From contig NC_056002.1 in NCBI RefSeq assembly GCF_018446385.1, forward strand, positions 10,736,894 through 10,800,893: a stretch of 64,000 bases of DNA, in the 5' to 3' direction. Both the position numbers and the translations under genes were made by a program. The DNA is from Zingiber officinale. Its lineage: Eukaryota > Streptophyta > Magnoliopsida > Zingiberales > Zingiberaceae. Shown here piece by piece: positions 49,935 to 62,817 of the stretch (positions within the stretch are counted from its first letter, which is position 1; every line of letters starts with the position of its first letter). The notes under the pieces are model-generated. The model was not told the origin of the DNA. It did not search any database and saw only the letters and a program-made list of their open reading frames with translations.

Positions 49935-50590
49935 TATAAAAAGTCTAAAAATGAGTATAGTTCCTTTTAAATTCAGTACATTAAACTAGAATCTAGTATA
50001 TTTTCTATCAAATTAAGCATGATTCTTTTTACACCTCAATTGGAAAGAAAATATACAAGATTTTTCTTTAAATGGTACTTAATTTGATGAAAAATATACT
50101 AGATTTTCTTTAAATGATGCTGAATTTAAGAGGAATTATATTAAACAGGAAAAAAGTCATGCTCAATTTAATAAAAAATATACTCGATTCTAGTTTAAAA
50201 TGCTAAATTCAACAAAAATTATACTCATTTTTAGACTTTGTACCTAAAAAATACGAGGGACAACTTTAATAGAAAATATACTCAATTCTAATATAAAGTG
50301 TTGTTTTAAAGAGGAATTATACTCATTTTAGTATATTTTCTATCAAATTGAGCACGATTCTTTTTTCCACCTCAATTGGATGGAAAATATATTAGATTTT
50401 CTTTAAATGGTACTTAATTGGATAGAAAATATACTATTTTTTTAAAAATTGTGATGAATTTAGGAGAAATTATATTAAAGTAGAAAAAAAGTCGTACTCA
50501 ATTTAATAGAAAATATACTCTATTATAATATAAAGTGTTGATTTTAAGAGGAATTATATTTATTTTTGGACCTTTTGCACCTAAAAAATT
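49935..50590. repeat. Two-unit AT-rich tandem repeat
   Basis: Two units of about 340 bp. Each runs from AGTATATTTTCTATCAAATT through a CACCTCAATTGGA segment to a CACCTAAAAAAT/GAGGG end. Each also has internal inverted AAAATATACT/AGTATATTTT motifs. Possibly a duplicated MITE. Confidence 0.65.
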
Positions 50591-52195
50591 TGAGGGGCAA
50601 TTAGATAATAATATTTGCATGAGTGACTTGAAGTAAATAAAATTTTACATACATAATGGAAATAAAATTTGTTATGATTGAGACTATATGTAAAATTAAA
50701 ATTATGTTTGAAATTTTTTCTCTATTTTACCAGAAAAATAACTTTAAATTTGCACTGCTACTGATCTTAAATTAAAAACCTTAAATTTCATACCGTCCAA
50801 AAATAATGTCCTTAGTCGATTGGAGGTTAATATTAGTTGATAGGAAAATCAATTAAATGTGAGGCTTTCATGAATAGAAATTGCTGTTGGAGCAATAGTC
50901 AGCATAAAATAATTGGTGAGCTAATGGTAATTTATATGTTAATTTGAGGCATTTCTAATTAAGTAAAGGCGGACAAAATGAAATCATTAAATTGAGCTTT
51001 GAGGATTCTAGATGAATCCAGAATTTATTTATATTTATTTAATACATAAGTTTAATTAATCGAATACATTTAAATAATTTGTTAATATTTATAAATTACG
51101 TTCATCAATAATTAACAACATGTTAAATAAATAAAAAAAATTAAAATATATAAAAAATTTATATTATCAAATTTAATAACTAATTAAAAATTTTAAAATA
51201 TAAAAATTTTAAATATTATTTTAAATTTAAATTGAGAAGTTGATAATATAAAACAAAGCCCATAACAAATAAATTAAGTCAAATTTAAATAATTATTTAA
51301 TATTTAATTTATTTTAACTTCGATTTGACTCAATGACTGTATGAAATAAGTTTAAAAATTATAAGATTTGGCATGAGTTAGCTCATTTACTTAACAAAGT
51401 TTCATTAGTTTTTTTCTTAATCATCCGAGTGGTACGGTTACTTTAAGATCTTCTTCATATTGATATTTAGAATTTTTTTAAACGCTTCTGATATCGAAGA
51501 ATGAAAAATTTTTATTGTGATCAGATGTTACCATACCTTAATCATTTTTTATATTGATATTTATATTAAAAAATCCCCTTAACTCAGTTTAAAACGCATA
51601 AAGCGGTCCCCCATCTTTCCCTCCCTCTGCATGCATGGCCCCAATTCCCGTCCTCCACGTGTCCTTATCGCCATCCGTCCGTCAGTGGGCATCAGGATGC
51701 ATGCCAGCATCATTAATTCATCAGAGAAAAAGTGAAGCTCTACGATGACTAGTAACGTAAACACCCGACATTCACCCCCTTCGCAGTGCCGGGTCCCATT
51801 GGTAGCCTTGGTCATCCCCACCCACCGTCCGATCAACGGACCTACCTTCCCCTGATTCTCACAGGACCAGAAGCCAAAGCGTAGCGTCGCGTCGCAAGTA
51901 GATGTAAGAAAGTCGGTTCTCCTCCGTCCGATCAAGAGGTTTTCGAAATACGAGGTAAATCCTACCGTCCGTAGGCATGTTAAAATAGAAAAAAAAAGGG
52001 GAGGTACGAGACTGGTAGTAGTGGTGGCAGTGGACAGGGAAGAAGCGAGTAGGAGAAGGGTAAGGAGGAGGCGGTGAGACGGTGACCATCCCGCTCCTGC
52101 TCTGCCATCAACCAAAACGGCTTCCCCTTCCCTGCATGGCCACTCCATACTCCGGTGAGCTTACCGTTCAGGTCGCCAGCTACTTTCTATCCCTT
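50591..52195. other. Intergenic region and promoter of the CID gene
   Basis: AT-rich to about 51590, then GC-rich with CCGTCCGATCAACGGAC-like motifs. A minus-strand open frame (51579-52148) crosses this promoter region and shows no family features. Confidence 0.45.
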
Positions 52196-52204
52196 CTATA
52201 TATA
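52196..52204 (+). promoter_or_regulatory. TATA box of the CID gene
   Basis: TCTATATATAG lies about 82-90 bp before the chosen ATG. Confidence 0.7.
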
Positions 52205-52285
52205 GAGCAGGCCGTACCTGCAGCATAAGCGGCGAAGTGGTTGAGCAAAGGGTGGCGTCTTTCTTAGGCCTCGTGAATCGGGATC

Positions 52286-55200
52286 ATGGACATCGTTGAT
52301 AGATCGAACGGCGTCGATCTGACGATGGCAGGCAGATCGCCGGATTTCCGCAGGCCCAAGGATCTGGCGGCTTCCTCCTCAGCTGGTTTCTCCACCCTCC
52401 GTCCCATGTACGACCACCCCTCCCCAGGTTCCTTCCTTGCGAAGTCACTGCCGCTCGCCCAGCCACATGCCAAAGACGGGCTCTCCGATTCCGCGCCTGC
52501 GGGGTCGGAGAGTGAAGGGTTTAAGCAGGACATGCGGGATTTGGCGGAGCTGCTCTCGAAGCTGAACCCGATGGCGGAGGAATTCGTACCGCCGTCCCTT
52601 GGTAGGATGGCAAGCGGGTCCGTTGCTACTGGGGGAGGGTTTTTTGGGAATCGGTTTGTGGTGAGTGATGGGATGGCCAATGGCGTCTCTGCTGGGAATA
52701 GTGGGAGACGGGTAAGGGTTCTTTCTTTTGTTTGGATCCCTTTCTTTGATTGCCTTACTTACGCATTTGGGTGGTTTATGCCAAGAAGAAGAATGGATAT
52801 GACCAGGAGAAACGTCGAATGAATAGCCGGACGAGTTTGGCGCAGCGAGAGGAAGTGATCAGGAGGACCGTGTATGTATCCGAAATTGATCATCAGGTAT
52901 CAAAGATTTTCCACGACCTGAAAGTAATTTGTTTGTGTTTGTGTCTTTTGCTTGCTCAGAAACTTTTTCTACCATCTGAGTATGTTATTAGAGTTTAATT
53001 CAGCTGAGCTGTAACTGTCGCTGTAAATTACTGCATTGTCTTTTTATGTTTCCCCTGTCCTTATAAGGGTTGTTGAAACTATAACATTTTTTATTGTGGG
53101 ATAGTAGCATGTTGAAACTATATCTAGGAAATTCCAAGAATGCTGAAATCCGGAAGTGTGCGTGCGTATATGTTATCTATAACCATACTTTTCAATTGAG
53201 AGCTGAGAATGTTGTTATGTTGTTTGAGTAGTATACTTTAGGCAATCATCAAAATTTATTAATCTTTTAGGAAAGCAAGATAAACTTGAACCATATTTAA
53301 CATCTGAATTCAGCAATTCTTGAGCACTGGTCTGGAACCTCTCCCAACTTCAAAGAGAGAAGGGGGTTTCTAGGTAGTTTTGCCTTTTTATGGTAGTGAT
53401 GAATTTTGAGATGCTAAAAGATATAATATTATTATTTTTTTGGAGATTTATTTGATTGAAAATGCTTTTTTGTTCGCCAAACTTTTGTTTTTCTCTCCAT
53501 GGATTATGTATGCAGTTGCCTGAACCTTCTAATTATTTTTTGGCATAAAATAAGTGATATTTAAACCTTTTCAAGTTAAACAATTTGTCATTAATTTTGA
53601 AAATTTACAAAGAACTGTCTCATGTGTCTTCATGAGCACTTGAATGCCAATTTTTAATAGTAAAAAATATGATATTTTTCTTCAATTTTTAATAGTAAAA
53701 AATATGATATTTTTCTTCTTTTCTTTTGTAATTATGTTGTTTCAATTAATCAAGTAAGTTAGTTGTTCTTACTATGTTATGATTTGGGAGTTGGAGTAGA
53801 GGAAGTGTAATGATTGGTGCTAGGTGGCAAACACAAGTGGCAGAGGCAACTGTAGGTAATGGAGTATGATTGTGCATAGTGATTACATGGAAATGATATG
53901 GGAGTATGAAAATTTAAGTGTTATTGGCAACTTCTCATCCACCTTCAAGGGTCTTGAAAAGAAGTCTCCTGCTGCACTGGTGAATGATATGGGAGGAATA
54001 CAATGTACCAGTTAGTGTCGTTTTTTTTACCTGGGTCTTGTTGGGTTCAAACGATTGAATATGTAGAGAGTTGTACCATTTACTATTTTGTTGGAAGTTA
54101 CTTTGGCATCTGATCTGGACGATATCCTACCTCATTGGAAATTGCTAGCCCTTGGTTGTCATGTTAGAGTGCATTTTCAAGAAAATAGAAAAATGGATAG
54201 CATCATCTCTGTGTATTTCACTGAAATACACATCACATTTCAAAATTTAAATAACCTTACTTGCCTTTTAACTCTTGAATTCCGTGATTCATTTCATACC
54301 TCTATTTAAGATGTATCAAGAAGAGTGCAGTAACTAACAGTGAGCCAAATATTAATGATTCTCCAAATATACCTTTGTCAATTATTATATTTTTATAAGC
54401 TCCAGCAGATGTCTATGATGAAGTCCATGAATTTTATCATACAAAACTTCGTGTGTCAGATACATCTAGTATTATTGCAGGTTTGAACCTGGTTAATGGG
54501 TAGTTAGGTACTAGAAAAATCTTGACCTTTACTCTCCCACAAAATAATCCTGATACTGTATCACTTGTATGATCACTCTTTGTAAATAGTAACTGTCTTT
54601 TGGTAGTAATGAAATTATCTGCAGAAATGCCCTGAGGATTTACGTGAAATTACCAGCAGTTATGTTTAAGCCGTATATGGAATATACTGTGCTTGTTTTT
54701 TAGCTTGTGGTATTCTTTTATTGTTAGGGAAATAAAATTTAGTAGACAAAGTCTAACTTTAAAACATGAAGCTGCAATGTTAAAATAATTGGTAAGCGAG
54801 TATTATCTTGTAGTATAGTAGTGACAACCATTTTGAGCTTGATGCACTAAAGAGAATAATTGATCTATTGCAGATGAGAGGAGTCTAGTCTTTCTCAAAT
54901 CTCATAATCTAGCTGCATTAACCTTTTCCTGTTTTCTAGGTCACAGAAGAACAGCTTGCAATACTTTTTATCCATTGTGGGCAGGTGCATTGCCTTTGTT
55001 TCTCGTCTCTCAGTGCTTATTGCTTTTTGATTAGTAATCCATGAGCTGTTTCAGGTTGTTGACTGTCGCATGTGTGGGGATCCAAATTCCGTCCTTCGTT
55101 TTGCTTTTATAGAGTTCACCGATGAGGGTATACTGTTTCTATTGTTGTTTCTTGAATATAGTGTCTTTCTGAGCATAATGGATCAATGCTTTGGGCTAAT

Positions 55201-57012
55201 TCCAAAACAGAGGGTGCTCGAGCTGCTTTAGATCTGTCAGGAACTGTGTTGGGTTATTATCCAGTACGGGTGCTGCCTTCGAAGACTGCAATTGCACCAG
55301 TTAATCCAACATTTTTACCGAGGGTAGGATAATTTTTAAATTGGAAGATTTATCATTCAGCTGAATATTTTTCTTTACTTGTATTGTTTCTGTACAGTCA
55401 AATGATGAACGTGAGATGTGCTCAAGGACTGTCTACTGTACAAATATTGACAAAAAGGTGGAATATAATTAATTATTTAACTCTTAGTTTTCAGTATTTT
55501 GATTTCTACCTTTGACTGCATTGTGTGCCTAAGACATCTTTTCTTTAGATTTCTCAAGCAGATCTTAAACTCTTCTTTGAATCTGTATGTGGAGAGGTTG
55601 GTTGGCTACTCTTTGCGTCGTCTTTCAACTCTATCATTTATTTTTTCTAACTACTATAAGCTGCAATGCTGATTTTTCAGAAATAAATGATTACACTTTT
55701 TAAGCAATTTAATAATATGGTACAGGTGTACCGGCTCAGATTACTTGGCGATTATCATCATTCAACGAGGATTGCTTTTGTTGAATTTGTGATGGTTTGA
55801 CTCTTCCTGTACTAATATAGAATAAATTTTCATGTTTTAACTCTTTTGCTATTTCTATATAATGAATATTCTTAATGATGATATTGCTCCCAGAATACGT
55901 TTTCATGCTAAAATATGCACGTGCATATCCAATAATCATGTAATGTTTAGCTTAGTCACGTAAATTCCTGCTTATGTATATCTGATACACAAACCTAACA
56001 TGATGTCATGTGATAACAAAGTTAATTCGATTATCTCTAATCCTCCCCTCTTAAATTCGAGAATATATTTCAACAAAGCCCAGATTGTCACTTACAAACA
56101 TAAATGGGGTTCCACTGAGTGGCCAGATAAAATAATATTAACAATCTCTTCTTTGCAAGAAGTGAACAATTTGTCTATTTTTTTTAATGGATATGCCATC
56201 TGTTGAAGTCGCTGTGAATTTCAATATGTTTAGTGTTTCATGAATGCTTTGTTTGGACACTGAACTTCATGCCATATAAACAATTGTTTGAGTTTTTCAC
56301 AATGCATTCCTTTAGCATTAAGGTTATAAATATATAGTTAGTCTTTTAGTAATGGCTTGAGTTTTGAGACAAGCAGTTAGCTAACCAACTACAACACAAC
56401 GGCTGATGTTGGACATGATCATCACTTTCCCGATGTCATTTCTTAAACTTCTACATGAATTGAGGAGATACCGCGTGTGGTAATTATGTGGTAGATAAGT
56501 ATTCTAACTTCTGTAATATTTGCAAACTACTGCTTATTTAAAAAAATATTGCCAAAATAAAATATTAAAAGTACTATTTAGACGGCATTGGATTGAATAA
56601 GCATTACATGATTGGTTTTGGTGCACTTAAGGTCAATATTGGTGGTGGTTTTGATAAATTCTTCAAATGTATAACAACTTCATTGGAGGTTGCATACTGC
56701 TTTAAATTTGCACATGTTAGAGATTTGTAGATTTTTACAATTTGAATTCCATAAATTTCAAATGAAACCTTCTTAACTTAGAATCCTCTCGTTGCAGGCT
56801 GAGAGTGCAACTTCAGCACTGAACTGTAGTGGTGTGGTTCTGGGATCCTTGCCCATAAGGTATGATCTTATGTGTCTCTAGCACCTTTTTTTCTGTTTGC
56901 GCAATGCAACCTGAAATTAAACACCTGTTTTCGCAGGGTAAGCCCCTCTAAGACTCCTGTGCGTCCCCGTACGCCTCGCGCATCCATGCGATTGAATCTT
57001 GGAGTTCCGTGA
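52286..57012 (+). CDS. CID-type PABP-interacting RNA-binding protein (PAM2 + two RRMs)
   Basis: Plant CID8-13 class protein. It binds the C-terminal MLLE domain of poly(A)-binding protein and, through two RRMs, RNA. Ten exons with GT-AG borders: 52286-52711, 52786-52896, 54940-54984, 55055-55127, 55211-55323, 55398-55457, 55549-55596, 55726-55794, 56798-56859 and 56937-57012. Together they give 360 aa. The PAM2 motif is at residues 91-105 (LNPMAEEFVPPSL). A basic EKRRMNSR patch near 150-157 may act in nuclear targeting. RRM1 is about 169-245 (TVYVSEI, FAFIEF), and RRM2 about 266-342 (TVYCTNI, IAFVEF). The tail RPRTPRASMRLNLGVP is typical. No lesion is seen. The exon 2 acceptor could be three bases further on. 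Which CID paralogue it is cannot be told from sequence alone. Confidence 0.95.
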
Positions 57013-58845
57013 GATGCATAACTGCAGTCAGTCAGTATATATACAGATTGGCATATTTGCCTTTTGGTTAATTTGAGAACAGTTAGTGTTAGGAATTAGA
57101 ATGCACAGAGATGGTAACTAGGCTTTGATCTTTACATATGATTGCTAACACAAACTAACTATGATCTATTACTTCCATTTAAATTGGATGCTTAGCATTT
57201 AGATCTATCTATCTTTATAATGTAAAATTGTAGTATGTATTGTACTCAGAGGCTGTGCAGATATAAGAGGTCTAGCAAATCATAGTTGTGGAGGTTTCGG
57301 GTGAGACATTGCCCTTCTTTAGGTTTGTGACAGGAGCAGGTCGAGCTGACATCAATCTTATTGGATGAGTTGGCCAGACCAGATGGTCTAGATTCGATCG
57401 AACTTGATGTGTTAGTTGAGCTGGATTAGCTAGTTGGCTATGTGAACCAGTTGGTCCCATTGAACAACATGATCTAGTATGTCCTGGAATCAGCATAGGC
57501 TTGCTTGTTGGTCGTGTAGTTGTTCAATCATTGCTTGACTTATTTTTTTTCAGTGATTTTAGACTATGTTGATATAAAAACTAAAACTTTGTTTATTCAT
57601 AACCCTACCACTAATAACTCAACAACTCATCTTAATTATATATTTTCTTGATACAAACTCCTTCAATGAAGTTAAAAAAAATTCATCTCTTGTCCACTAG
57701 GAATCTGTCCCACAAATCTTCATGACATCTCCAAAAAATCGCTTTGATGGGTTAATTGATATTATATATAAATATATATAATTTGTTAATTTCATCAAAT
57801 TATGCCCCTAGAACTTCATTTTCCTACACTACACCTTGTTTAAAAAAAACATTTTATTGTTTATGTTCAAGAGATTTGCCTTTAAAAATATGATATTTGT
57901 GACTTGGTAATATTTAGAATGTGTGCTTCTTAATCAACAAGTTTTGAATGACAACTTATGATTACTCTAGGTTGAATCTTTTACAATAGAGTCGCGCTAA
58001 TTTTCAACCCTAACCTTTTGATGCGAAGACTTTTACATTATTGATGATGGATTACAAGATCAATTACGCATCTAATCACGTGAAGACGTACTCCTCTTAC
58101 AACTACATAATTAATCACATAATTCGAGAAATTCTCCTTGACCTTGACTTAACCAATATTGATTAAGCTTCTAATTAATTCAATTCACCATTTCTATTCC
58201 AATTTTAATTTAATTAAACTATTAATTCTCACAGTCGTATCTACGAGTGACGACACACGGAAGTAACTACATCCATTAATCCCTTTCACAATTAGCTAGT
58301 TACTCGATTAAACAATAATAAATTTTAAGTACATGATCATAAATATTATTTATTTGTTATTTAATTATTCTTAAAGATCCAAAAGTAACCTACCTTGGAT
58401 AATCGAAATAGATTATATGCATTCTACTGGCCAGCTCTATCTCGGGAATGCCACAAGTGGAGAAGATTTTACTTTGCTTCTTCATGAAATTATTAATTCC
58501 ATTTGTTTCTCAAATCGTCTCTACGAGTTTAAAATACTTGGAGAAGATCTAAGAATTCTTTGTCGTGTTAGGGCTCCTTGCCACTCAAGAGGAAATTGCT
58601 ATGAATATAATATTCCTAAGAAACATGGACTATTTTAATTAGAATATACAAACCCTTTTCATGTATATCATATGCATTCTTTAAAAAAAAAAAAACCGAA
58701 AATTTGTGAAACTTTTTCAATTTTCCCTTTATGCAAATTTCAAGTTCTAACACTATTATCAAAGAAATCAAAAGAAACATTTCAAAAGAAGATTTAAAAG
58801 ATGAAGATGATTATATTTAAGCAACAGCTTAATTAATTTTCTGGT
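57013..58845. other. Region between the CID gene and the small membrane protein gene
   Basis: Starts with the 3' region of the CID gene. A plus-strand open frame at 58417-58638 has moderately coding-like composition but no family I recognise. The rest is AT-rich with no repeat I can define. Confidence 0.45.
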
Positions 58846-59130
58846 TTATTTTTCAGGGTCGTCGGGGAGGACGGAGTCGGAGAAGAGGAGGCTGAACCGC
58901 CGGCGGCAGGAGGAGGCAGAGAGGGAGAGGCACACGAAGAGCGGCGTTCCGACCATGATTAAGCCGACCGGCACCATCCACAGCTGCGAGTTGCTGGGGT
59001 GGAACACCACGCCCCACCACGCCAAGATACCAACGCCGGCGAGGCCAGTCAGCGCCAAACAGGCATTGGACGCCGCCGGCAAAGACCGATCCTCCTCCGC
59101 AGCAGGATCATTCGGGGTATCGCTGGGCAT
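58846..59130 (-). CDS. Small two-helix membrane protein (94 aa), family unknown
   Basis: I do not recognise the family. The N-terminus is acidic and polar (MPSDTPNDPAAEEDRS). Two hydrophobic segments follow at about residues 22-43 (CLALTGLAGVGILAWWGVVF) and 50-72 (LWMVPVGLIMVGTPLFVCLS). The tail is basic then acidic (CRRRFSLL...DDPEK). This suggests a small integral membrane protein with no signal peptide. Support for a real gene is GC-rich codon use against AT-rich surroundings, a TATA box 60 bp upstream, and a complete frame. Its function is unknown. Confidence 0.7.
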   Translation of the reverse strand: MPSDTPNDPAAEEDRSLPAASNACLALTGLAGVGILAWWGVVFHPSNSQLWMVPVGLIMVGTPLFVCLSLSASSCRRRFSLLFSDSVLPDDPEK

Positions 59131-59190
59131 GTTCCGGTGGCCGGAGGAGGGATTGATCGTGGCCTGGGTTGGAGAGGGTCTGCAGATGAA

Positions 59191-59200
59191 TTATTTATAG
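59191..59200 (-). promoter_or_regulatory. TATA box of the small membrane protein gene
   Basis: CTATAAATAA on the minus strand lies about 60 bp upstream of the ATG at 59130. Confidence 0.75.
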
Positions 59201-59584
59201 TGGTTATTTGGGAAAATCATTTTTTAAGTTTAGTAATTTTAAATTGGAAATTAAAATATTTGGAAGTAATTTAAGATTTAGCGAAAAGATAAGAATGCAT
59301 ATTTTAGTTTTTGTGATTCAAATTACAATTATTTCAATATGAAAATTCTCTCACAAGAAATTATCTTTTAAACTATATCACAAGAGAATTTTGAAGAATA
59401 TATTTTGAAATATTATGAAAAATTATTATGGGATTGAAATCATGTTAGATCTTTAAAATTCAAATATTTTCAAAGAGTCCTCATATTTCTCTTTAAAATT
59501 CAAATTTTTCTCTAAAGGACATTCCAAAGTCGCTAGAATGGCAATATTGCTCAATACAAAATTTAATTAACATAAAGAAAACAT
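59201..59584. other. AT-rich upstream DNA
   Basis: Nothing recognised beyond the presumed promoter of the minus-strand membrane protein gene. Confidence 0.4.
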
Positions 59585-59830
59585 TAAAAAACAAAATTTT
59601 TCTCTAAAGGATCGCGACTGGATTCTGGCCGGATCGCGACCAGATTCAGTAGCGCTGTATCTACTAGCGTTTTCGACAGATTTTGCTTGGTTGATCGGTC
59701 TGGGGACCGATCAGCCTAAGGCCTGATCGGTCCACAGACCGATCAGGAGAGGCCCAGACCGATCAGGTTGGAGCCTGATCGATCCAGGCCTAGATTTCTT
59801 CGCAGGTGCAGATATAAAGACTTGCTGACG
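59585..59830 (+). mobile_element. LTR promoter fragment related to the TR-GAG LTR
   Basis: Four to five GATCGGTC/GACCGATC palindromes (about 59690-59790) are followed by TTCTTCGCAGGTGCAGATAT and a TATAAA at 59813-59818. The TR-GAG LTR has TTCTTCGCAGGTATAAAG in the same place. The ends of the fragment are not sharp. Confidence 0.7.
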
Positions 59831-59881
59831 TGGCAAGTACCACAGCAAAACCGCAAGAATTGCACCGCAGCATAAAATTTT

Positions 59882-59901
59882 TCTATATATATATATATAT
59901 A
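59882..59901. repeat. (TA)n microsatellite
   Basis: Short TA run of about ten repeats. Confidence 0.9.
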
Positions 59902-60197
59902 AGATTATAGAAACTTTTGCCTTTATACATAAAAAATTCAAGCAATGCCAATGATATACAGGACACTTTGCTTTGCTAGGGAAAACAATAGCATGTGCCA
60001 AGCAAATTTTTATAGAAACAATCCAAAAGAATAGAGAAAAATCATTGTCAAACTGTTGTAAAGTTTATTGATCTATAGTTGAGTGTGATCATGTGTTATT
60101 TCGCTTCAATATCATAGTTATTGCCTTATTGGAACCCCCCAAGTAGACGAAACCAGCGGCTTTTCCACGGTCGAGCCGTCAAAGCCTTGATTGATGG

Positions 60198-60445
60198 CTA
60201 GCATTTGCTGGATTCTAGCTTGGCTGCCAAGTTGGTTTGATTTTGTTGTGGCACTGGCAATTGATATGGAGAAACCTGAGGAGTTTGCGGCTTTGTCTCC
60301 TGCTGCTGCAGCAGCGACTGCAACTGAAACATTTGAGGACTCAATTGCATTTGTTGGTTCATGTGTTTTGGGGGCGGAGTTTCGCTAATCTCTCCCGTGG
60401 CAAGTTTTAGACGCTGGACTTCAGCACTCAGTGCCTCGTTCAGGA
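60198..60445 (-). CDS. Last exon of a VIP1/RF2-type bZIP transcription factor
   Basis: After a good acceptor (TATCCAG) the exon reads LNEALSAEVQRLKLATGE, the end of the leucine zipper in group I plant bZIPs. A Gln-rich tail follows (MNQQMQLSPQMFQLQSLLQQ, then QTPQVSPYQLPVPQQNQ). These factors bind DNA as dimers in the nucleus. The basic region and earlier exons are not in the rest of the window, so the gene continues to the right behind a long intron. The frame stops at 60198 after LESSKC. Just beyond the stop, in another frame, lies INQGFDGSTVEKPLVSSTWG and onward to a stop near 60130, which looks like the usual tail. A one-base loss near the stop, or a sequence error, may have shortened the protein. 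Confidence 0.8.
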
Positions 60446-61194
60446 CTGGATAATACATGGCGATCAGAAGGAATGGATTAGTTGGATAGCAACAATAAGA
60501 AAACCTAGATAGTAAGAGAACATGATAGTAAGAGAGATCAAAACACCAATACTAGATTGAGAATTGTGTTGGGTCTGGACAACAAACCTTAAAATTTATC
60601 CAAAACTTCTCAGATAAATAGGATCCCAAAAAACAACAATTAGCAATTAGAACTAACCGGCCATCAGCTAACAAAATCAAAGTTGTTATTTGCATATACC
60701 AAATCAAATTTTATGGGCTAATGTTCGTATCGAATTCATCAAATAGACATGTAGAAGGAACCCACTGTATGGGACACCATGATACATTAATTTTTGGTTC
60801 AATGATGTTCAGCTGACATTTCAGAATTTAATTCAGTAATGCACTTGAATATTTAAACAAAACACAGCCTAAGAAGAAGCTTTAGAAATCAAATGATAGA
60901 CTAAAATAACATCGAAATAAAAAAGAAATCAAAGTTGTTTGTGTCCAAGTTTGATATAACTACAAAAAGGCAGGAATAGAGTAGGTACAAATCCTCCCAC
61001 AAATAACTCCCTAGTCATTCAACTTTTAGATAAATTTGCCAGACAAATAGAATGGAACATCCTGAACTGATGTTATAACTTTAACTTGTAGTTGTGACTC
61101 CGCAAATAAGTTTTAGTCAAAGAAAAACCGAACTTAACTAGAGGATAGAATACAATTACTGGACAGTTCGGTGCACGAAACTCTCATCAATACG
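60446..61194. other. Probable bZIP intron or upstream DNA
   Basis: AT-rich, no exon recognised on either strand. Confidence 0.4.
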
Positions 61195-61295
61195 GAGTAC
61201 CTTGCTTTGCAAGAGGCTGTTTACGAGACTTAAACTCGTGACGTCTAGGTCAGCAACAACTTTACCATTGCACTAAGATCCGCTCCGCTTCATAG
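61195..61295 (-). mobile_element. Au-like SINE fragment
   Basis: On the minus strand it reads GCAATGGTAAAGTTGTTGC, then a GACGTCACGAGTTTAAGTC B-box region, then AACAGCCTCTTGCAAAG. These are hallmarks of the tRNA-derived Au SINE of plants. The 3' part (AAATGCAGGGTAAGGCTGCG in intact copies) is missing, so the copy is truncated. Confidence 0.75.
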
Positions 61296-62817
61296 AATAC
61301 AATTACTAAAGTAAATAAAAAATCTCCAAATTAAAGGTGAATTGCCCAAGACAGATTCCTTTTTGACCAAAGCCTAAGACATTGATTTGTCAATTAACTT
61401 ATAGAGAAACTACTATCTGAGAAGGATAAAACAAATTTAAAGGAAAAGAACAATAAAAAGGGCAGGAAAGATACATTGAAACTTGATCATGCCATGAATC
61501 TCAAGAGTGGGAAAAAGAAAACAAAATAAACATATGTTAAACTTCTTTGAAGCTCCTACGATGATCTATGTAAATATAGATCGTAGCCCTTTCTTTGACC
61601 TTGAGAAATTCATGCTGACACAGTTAAATCAGCAGGAAAAGAACCAGCCCAACATTCTAATCTAATGGCATTCCATTAAAGGACCAAGAGCAAAAAAAAT
61701 AAAAATAAAATGGGAAATCGTATATCACATGTGTCCACTTAGTTAATCTGAACCTACTGATGTGAAAAGAAAAGCTTAAAACTTTAAGTTGGACATATAT
61801 CCTCAACAATAAAGTCGTTCCACCCTACCGTAAAAATATATAGATTTTACTAAAAGAATACAAACTCAAATAACGCAATAAGTATAAATCACGAACTATT
61901 CTACATTAACCAACTCGAGCCGAAGTAGAAATCCAAAGAAACCAATGAGGCCAAGGAACTTGGCAAGACTTGTGTCCCAAAAAGATTTAACTGGAAAGCG
62001 GGCATGAGCAAGTCCAATCTACTAAATCATGCATCTACCAAAGATAAATTGACTGCATAAATGAAAAAAAGTAGTCATGATTTAAGAGGAAAGGTATTTG
62101 TTTTCAAAGTAGCAGAGCAAATTGGAATTGCACATTTATTTTCTCAACAAATTCTATAGCATGAAGGAAACAAACAAGAGCAGCCCCATATCACGATGCA
62201 TAAATTATCACAGAGTATATCTATCCACTATGGCATAGATGAATCTATTACAGAGAACTTGAAAACAACTACACAGAAACATGGGCTTGAACTTAGAAAA
62301 ATGAATACTATTATAAGCAACTTTATTAAATTGTTAAATATTTCATTTCAAAACTAAAATTAGAGCAAATTTTGAGTCAGCAAATGACAATAGAAAAAAG
62401 GAAAAATAGAAGAAAAAAAAGTAATATACAGGCACACTGAACAGATTGTCCTCACCAGAGAAAAGCGCATACACTATAATCCATACAGAAAACAAGAAAC
62501 CCATGTAGATTATTTCAAGATATCTAGAAACCAATTTGTTCAGAACCAAATCATTAGTACTCAAAACCAAAACATTCACCTTTTTTGTTCTTGAATACTA
62601 ACCTTACTGCAAATGAGTTTCCAAATTATTACTTATGGCTACAGCAGCAAGTATGTGAGCATCAATAGTCTGGAGGGATAGTTCTTTGCGACTATGATTA
62701 AGAAGATAGGTAACTTATTTCATAGAATTTTTACCATAAAATGGAATGAATATGTTTGGAAATGTGACGAACAGACTGTAATACCCAAAAAAAAAACACG
62801 ACTAAATTGTATAGTCA
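61296..62817. other. AT-rich DNA, probable bZIP intron
   Basis: No gene seen. A small imperfect hairpin (CTACGATGATCTAT/ATATAGATCGTAG) lies near 61558-61588. Confidence 0.4.

Noticed and set aside
51579-52148. 189-aa minus-strand frame upstream of the CID gene
   Set aside because: It lies in the promoter region of a clear gene, has mixed composition, and shows no domain.
61558-61588. Candidate microRNA hairpin
   Set aside because: The arms are only about 13 bp with a bulge, too short for a plant microRNA precursor.
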